NCBI RefSeq assembly: GCF_014892515.1
Contig: NZ_JADBGR010000043.1
Coordinates: 1-64,000 of the forward strand
Direction: 5' to 3'
DNA length: 64,000 nt
Origin: Myceligenerans pegani
GTDB lineage: Bacteria; Actinomycetota; Actinomycetes; Actinomycetales; Cellulomonadaceae
Within the stretch, counting starts at the first letter, position 1. Every line of letters begins with the position of its first letter. A program made the position numbers and the translations under genes. The notes under the pieces are model-generated. The model was given only the letters and a program-made list of their open reading frames with translations. It ran no database searches and was not told the origin of the DNA. Shown here piece by piece: positions 60,038 through 64,000 of this stretch.

Positions 60038-61558
60038 TCAGGCGAGCGAGCGGAACGCCTCCGCCGGGCGCAGGCGCGCCGCGCGCTGCCCGCCGACGAC
60101 GCCCGCCGCCAGCCCGCCGAGCACCGCCAGGCCGACCGCGGCGGCGACGATCCACAGGGAGACCGGCGCCTGCAGGACGACGTCGGACACCGTGCCGGCC
60201 AGCCCGTCCCCGCCGCCCCCGCCGAAGGCCGCCGGGCCGCCGACGGCGGCTTCGCCCGCGCCCTCCGTGCCCGGCCGCATTCCTCCGCCGCCCGGCCGGC
60301 CGAACGCGACCTGTGCCCCGGTGGAGCCGCTGAGCGTGATCCCGGAGAGATTCACCGCCAGGACGGCGAGACCGCCCAGCGCCACGCCCGCGACGCCACC
60401 GATCAGCCCTTGCGCCACGGACTCGCCCGCGATCTGGCCCACCACGCGCCGCTGCGACCAGCCGAGCGCCTTGAGCGTGCCGAGCTCGCGCGTACGGCGG
60501 TTCACGCCGGACACCGTGAACAGGATCGCGAGCCCGAACGCCGCGAGCAGCACGATCACGGACAGCCACGTGCCGAGCGTGGAGACCAGCGACGACGCCG
60601 TGGACAGCGATCCGGACACGCCTTCGGCGAGGTCCGCCTGGGTGGAGACCGTCGCGTCGGGCAGCTCCGCGGCGATCGCCTCGGAGACGGCGTCCACGTT
60701 CGACGACGAGTCGACCTGCACGTAGAGCGTGGTGACCTGATCCTCCAGATCGGCGAGCGTCGCCGCGACGTCGATCGGCAGGTAGACGTTCGCCGCGGTC
60801 TCCACGCCGTCGCCGGTGGTGGACGACACGGTGCCGATCACCTCGAGCTCGGTGCCACCGACGGTGATCGTGTCGCCGACCGCGATCTCCTCCTGCTCGG
60901 CGTAGACGGCGTCGAGCACGGCGACGTCCTGGCCGGCGTCGGACGCCTCGAACGTCCGGCCGTCCGCGACCTCGGTCGTCGTGAGGGGCCCGACGGCGGC
61001 CGCGGCCGGGTCGATCCCCGTGACCGTCTGCTGGTCGATCTCGAACGACGACGGCCCGCCCTGGCCGCCCTCCTCCCCGCCACCCGGGCCGACGACGATC
61101 CCGCCGCCCTCCTCACGCATCTGGTCGAGGTCGGGCATCTCGCCGGAGAAGCTGATGCTGGTGAGCTCCAGCGTGGCGGCCACCCCGGTGACGTGCTCGA
61201 GGCCGGCGACGGCGTCGAGCGCGTCCGCTTCGAACGATGTCGTTCCGGGATTCGTGGTGAGCCGCTCCTGCGCGAGCTCCCGGGTGCCCTCGTCGGTGGC
61301 CTCGCCGTCCTCGGCGTCGAAATCGAAACGGCGGGGCCCGAACCCGCCGCCCTCGCCGGGCTCCGCCGTCTGCGTGACAGTGATGTCGGTGCCGACGCCG
61401 TAGACCGACTCCAGGACGGCGGCCTGGGCGTCGCGCACACCCGCCGACACGGAGGACACGACCATCACCAGCGCGATCGCGACGGCGAGCCCGATCGCGA
61501 CGACCGCCGTCTGCTTACGTCTGTTGCGCAGCTCCCTGCGCAGATACGTGAGAAACAT
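60038..61558 (-). CDS. MacB/FtsX-type ABC transporter permease
   Basis: A 506-residue permease. One N-terminal helix (TAVVAIGLAVAIALVMVVSSVSAG) is followed by a large external MacB_PCD-like domain (residues 45-320, Gly/Glu-rich patches EGGGIVVGPGGGEEGGQGG) and three C-terminal helices in the FtsX domain (WLSVIVLLAAFGLAILFTVSGVNRRTRELGTLKALGWSQRRVVGQI is the hallmark). Such pairs export or extract lipoproteins, peptides or antibiotics by mechanotransmission. ATG 61558 gives the usual MFLTYLRRELRNR start; GTG 61582 is possible. Confidence 0.92.
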   Translation of the reverse strand: MFLTYLRRELRNRRKQTAVVAIGLAVAIALVMVVSSVSAGVRDAQAAVLESVYGVGTDITVTQTAEPGEGGGFGPRRFDFDAEDGEATDEGTRELAQERLTTNPGTTSFEADALDAVAGLEHVTGVAATLELTSISFSGEMPDLDQMREEGGGIVVGPGGGEEGGQGGPSSFEIDQQTVTGIDPAAAAVGPLTTTEVADGRTFEASDAGQDVAVLDAVYAEQEEIAVGDTITVGGTELEVIGTVSSTTGDGVETAANVYLPIDVAATLADLEDQVTTLYVQVDSSSNVDAVSEAIAAELPDATVSTQADLAEGVSGSLSTASSLVSTLGTWLSVIVLLAAFGLAILFTVSGVNRRTRELGTLKALGWSQRRVVGQIAGESVAQGLIGGVAGVALGGLAVLAVNLSGITLSGSTGAQVAFGRPGGGGMRPGTEGAGEAAVGGPAAFGGGGGDGLAGTVSDVVLQAPVSLWIVAAAVGLAVLGGLAAGVVGGQRAARLRPAEAFRSLA

Positions 61559-61614
61559 GTGGCCGAGGCTGGCGGCGGCCACTGGGCCCGACCTGTCGTG
61601 ACGCTATGGCGGGG

Positions 61615-62022
61615 CTATGAGGTCGGGAGGGTGGCGGCTGTGGCCGACTCCGGTTCGGGGACGTCGAGGAGGCGGCGGACTGCGCTCGCGATCGGTGGAA
61701 GGTCGTTGGTGTACGCATCCCAGAGCACCTCGTGATCGATGATGTCGTAGCCATGGGCGATGACATGGCGAGCGCTCAGGATCGGGCGGAGACCCAGGTG
61801 GCCGTGGTCGCCGAGAAAGTTCTTGTCCATACGGTTGATCGACTCGCCGAGGCGGATGGCGACCGCCTCGGCGGCGAGCATGACGAACTCGTCGGCGAAG
61901 AACCTGTCTCGGCCGACCGCTACGAGACGAGCAGCCATTCCGGTGTGCTCGAGGAAGTCATCGAGTGATGTGACGGTGCGCTCGCCGTACTTCTCTGTGA
62001 GCGCCTGGCGAATGTCTGTCAC
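61615..62022 (-). CDS. hepT: HEPN-domain HepT-like toxin (DUF86)
   Basis: A 135-residue all-helical HEPN protein of the DUF86 family. The family motif R-x4-H-x-Y is intact in ARHVIAHGYDIID near residue 85. In the characterised HepT-MntA systems the toxin is an RNase whose Tyr is AMPylated by the antitoxin. It overlaps the MNT gene by four bases and is translated after it. A poorly conserved Ser/Thr/Ala tail ends the protein. All residues needed for activity seem present. Confidence 0.88.
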   Translation of the reverse strand: MTDIRQALTEKYGERTVTSLDDFLEHTGMAARLVAVGRDRFFADEFVMLAAEAVAIRLGESINRMDKNFLGDHGHLGLRPILSARHVIAHGYDIIDHEVLWDAYTNDLPPIASAVRRLLDVPEPESATAATLPTS

Positions 62023-62474
62023 AGCGGCCTCGCCTCGCTTCGGATCCGGTGGTGCTTCGGCTTGAGCCCGCCTTCGCTCACAAGATCGACGTGGATGTGC
62101 AACGCGTCCTCGATGTCCTGGCGGAGTTGGGCAAACCGGAAGAGCCCCATACCGGGGCGAGGTCGGATGAGCAGGTCGATATCGCTTGCCGGAGTATCGT
62201 CTCCGCGTGCGACCGAGCCGAAGACGCGGGGGTCCTCACCGCCTGCGGCGTCGATGAGCTCCAGGATCTCCTCCCGATGCTCGGCCAGCACCTGGGACGG
62301 TCGCCGCATCGAGTGGACGAGCCGTTCGCGCATGGCGGCGGAGAGCGGGCGGCGCCCGGACTCGTACGCGGCGATGTTGGGGCGCGCGACACCCGAGGCG
62401 TCGGCCAGCTGCTGTTGCGTCATGCCGGCGGCCTCGCGAAGTTCGCGCAGGCCGAGCTGCGGGTCACCCTTCAT
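62019..62474 (-). CDS. HTH-MNT fusion antitoxin (MntA-like nucleotidyltransferase)
   Basis: A 151-residue protein with two domains. Residues 1-60 are an XRE helix-turn-helix (LRELREAAGMTQQQLADASGVARPNIAAYESGRRPLS). Residues 75-150 are a minimal nucleotidyltransferase with VFGSVARGDDTPASDIDLLI, a perfect GS-x10-D-x-D catalytic motif. The MNT part should AMPylate the HEPN toxin encoded next, while the HTH part represses the operon. Stand-alone MntA usually lacks an HTH. ATG 62474 is next to a GATAC box, so the mRNA is probably leaderless. Confidence 0.9.
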   Translation of the reverse strand: MKGDPQLGLRELREAAGMTQQQLADASGVARPNIAAYESGRRPLSAAMRERLVHSMRRPSQVLAEHREEILELIDAAGGEDPRVFGSVARGDDTPASDIDLLIRPRPGMGLFRFAQLRQDIEDALHIHVDLVSEGGLKPKHHRIRSEARPL

Positions 62475-62490
62475 GTATCAAAGGTATCAA
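62475..62490 (-). promoter_or_regulatory. direct-repeat operator overlapping the HTH-MNT promoter
   Basis: GTATCAA occurs twice (62475-62481 and 62484-62490) with AG between. On the minus strand they read TTGATAC-CT-TTGATAC and end at the ATG. The upstream copy supplies a TGATAC -10 box, so a bound HTH protein would block its own leaderless promoter. Confidence 0.6.
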
Positions 62491-62624
62491 CCGGCGGGTT
62501 CTTCGTCTCCTCAGCGACGGATCCGGCCGGGGAACGGCGTCGCGAGGGCTGCGGGGCCGGGTGCGGAACGGCGTCACGGAGGCCGCAGGGCCGGCTGGGG
62601 CACGGGCCGTGGGATCATCGGCGT

Positions 62625-63374
62625 ATGGATGAGCTGCGTCGTGCCGTCGAGGTCATGGACCGTCTCTACTCTCCCGGCGGGTGCCCGTGGGACCGGAAGC
62701 AGACGCACACCTCGCTCGTGCCGTACCTCCTGGAGGAGGCGCACGAACTGGCCGAGGCCATCGAGTCCGGCGACCGCGATCACATGCGGGAGGAGCTCGG
62801 CGACGTGCTGCTGCAGGTGCTGTTCCACGCGCGGATCGCCGCCGAGGAGCCGGAGCCGTTCACGGTGCACGACGTCGCCCGCGAACTGGCCGACAAGCTC
62901 GTGCGGCGGCACCCGCACGTGTTCACTCCGGACGGCGAGGACCGATCCGTCGACGACGTGCTCATGGGCTGGGAGGACGCCAAACGGGCGGAGAAGCGCC
63001 GCGCGTCCGTGCTGGAAGGTATCCCGCTCGCGCAGGGCGCGCTCGCCCGCGCACAGCAGGTCGTGTCGCGCGCGACCAGGGCGGGGTTCGCCGAGGAGTT
63101 CGACGGCGGACTGCCGGACGCCGCGCTACCGGGAGATCTCAGGGGAGGTGTCCCGCCCCGGCGACAGGGCGACGACGAGTCGGAGTCCCGCTCGGCGGGC
63201 GATGGCCCGGCATCGGCGCCGGGTGAGCTTGCGGGGCGCTACGGGGTGGAGCTGCTCGACATCGTGCGGCGAGCGGAGGCCGACGGCGTCGACGCCGAGC
63301 AGGCGATGCGCGCCGTGAGCCGCGCCCTGGAGGCGCGGGTGCGCGCGGCCGAGTCCGCGGCGGCCCGGGCCTGA
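62625..63374 (+). CDS. mazG: MazG-family nucleoside triphosphate pyrophosphohydrolase
   Basis: A 249-residue single-domain-plus-tail MazG. GCPWDRKQTHTSLVPYLLEEAHELAEAIE includes the GCPWD motif and EExxE, and EELGDVLLQVLFHA supplies ExxD of the metal site. VRRHPHVF and the WEDAKRAEK helix complete the domain. Residues 155-205 are a disordered linker (GGVPPRRQGDDESESRSAG) before a short helical C-terminus. It hydrolyses damaged or canonical NTPs. ATG 62625 gives the family start. The mfd-mazG order of mycobacteria is interrupted here by 19 kb of accessory genes. Confidence 0.93.
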   Translation: MDELRRAVEVMDRLYSPGGCPWDRKQTHTSLVPYLLEEAHELAEAIESGDRDHMREELGDVLLQVLFHARIAAEEPEPFTVHDVARELADKLVRRHPHVFTPDGEDRSVDDVLMGWEDAKRAEKRRASVLEGIPLAQGALARAQQVVSRATRAGFAEEFDGGLPDAALPGDLRGGVPPRRQGDDESESRSAGDGPASAPGELAGRYGVELLDIVRRAEADGVDAEQAMRAVSRALEARVRAAESAAARA

Positions 63375-63502
63375 GTTCGGCGGCGGCATGCCCCGGCGAT
63401 CGGCGATCGCCCGCCGCGCCGGCCCTGCATGCCCCCGCGCCGGCCCTGCACGCGACATGCGCCCAGGTTGGCATGCGGCCACACGGGGAGCGCGCCCCGT
63501 AC

Positions 63503-63901
63503 TCACGCGGCGCCGAAGTCCATGCCCCCGGAACCGGTGACCTCGACGAGGTAGGCCTGACGCGCACCCGCCTCGCGCGGGTACGGCCCGCCGGTGTACT
63601 TCGTGGAGAGCCGGTCGACGAGCGCCCAGCCCGCCTCCCCGTCCACCACGCGGGTCACGCGCCCGCGCAGCCAGGCGCTGCGCAGCGGCGTGGCGGCGTC
63701 GAGCACCGAGAGCGCGACACGCGGGTCGATGGCGACGTTGCGTGCCTTGCGGCTGTCCGGTCCGGTGAGGAAGAGGAGGTGGTCCCCCTCCCAGTCGACC
63801 CACAGGGGGACGCTGTGCGGTGCGCCGTCCGGCAGCACGGTGGCGAGGTGTCCGACGTTCGTGCCCGCGACGAGCTCGCGGGCGAGGCCGTGAATGGTCA
63901 T
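63503..63901 (-). CDS. pyridoxamine 5'-phosphate oxidase-family protein
   Basis: A 132-residue split-barrel flavoprotein-like protein. The pattern GHLATVLPDGAPHSVPLWVDWEGDHLLFLTGPDSRKARNVAIDPRVALSVLD is diagnostic of PPOX-class, probably F420- or FMN-dependent, reductases; WLRGRVTRVVDGEAGWALVDRLSTKYTGGPYP follows. ATG 63901 places the barrel start correctly. It converges on mazG; the last 99 bases of the window show no gene. Confidence 0.9.
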   Translation of the reverse strand: MTIHGLARELVAGTNVGHLATVLPDGAPHSVPLWVDWEGDHLLFLTGPDSRKARNVAIDPRVALSVLDAATPLRSAWLRGRVTRVVDGEAGWALVDRLSTKYTGGPYPREAGARQAYLVEVTGSGGMDFGAA

Positions 63902-64000
63902 GCGGGGTGGACGACGCGGAGGCACCCGACTCATCGGCGAGAGGTTGCCCGTCCGGTCGCCCGGCCGCCGCGCGAGCGACCGACGTTCGGTCCGCGCCCG

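Noticed and set aside
1-64000. CRISPR array, insertion sequence, prophage or replication origin
   Set aside because: No regularly spaced repeats, transposase or integrase motifs, or clustered DnaA boxes were found.

Overview
The window is very GC-rich, densely packed chromosomal DNA from an actinobacterium. The order pmt, rsmI, metG, tatD, rpfB-like genes, rsmA, ispE and, further on, TetR, tRNA-Gln, glmU, prs, rplY, pth, mfd, mazG matches a conserved actinobacterial core block (in Mycobacterium tuberculosis roughly Rv1002c to Rv1021). The secreted xylan-degrading genes, GTG starts, many leaderless-looking promoters and mycothiol-type actinobacterial families suggest a plant-polymer-degrading member of the Micrococcales, for example Promicromonosporaceae (Cellulosimicrobium/Isoptericola-like). 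The genus is an inference.

Bases 1-10700 are accessory: a MarR-controlled MBL/SnoaL pair, a CcdA/thioredoxin redox pair, a flavin disulfide oxidoreductase, a RibD-like reductase, a CWB2-type lipoprotein, a GH20 hexosaminidase and nicotinamidase. Bases 10700-21300 are core: rsmI and pmt diverge from a tiny spacer; metG-tatD lead to two tandem rpfB-like lytic proteins, then rsmA-ispE overlap by four bases. Bases 21300-31330 hold lysine 6-transaminase with a nearby Lrp regulator, an ABC-F ATPase, an acetyl xylan esterase followed by a catalytically dead paralogue, a CynX-type exporter, and MarR and TetR regulators.

Bases 31500-36900 carry tRNA-Gln abutting glmU, prs, a GT2-GtrA protein, rplY with a long leader, and pth. 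A secreted amidohydrolase and an acyltransferase sit before mfd. A hipBA module follows mfd. Bases 45700-54800 contain an AMP-forming ligase and a tightly overlapped seven-gene operon: peptide-binding lipoprotein, two permeases, two ATPases, a glutamine-amidotransferase-like protein and a beta-lactamase-fold serine hydrolase. A 1390-residue CE4-GH10-CBM9 xylanase lies upstream of it behind a strong terminator.

The right end has a MacB-like ATPase/permease pair, a HEPN-MNT (HepT/MntA-type) toxin-antitoxin pair whose antitoxin carries an HTH domain, mazG and a PPOX-family protein. No insertion sequence, CRISPR array or prophage was seen. The most novel-looking items are the peptide-import/amidotransferase/beta-lactamase operon, the tRNA-Gln/glmU junction, the tandem esterase-pseudoesterase pair, the structured leader before the second rpfB-like gene, and a 23-bp hairpin-forming repeat found in two intergenic spaces.
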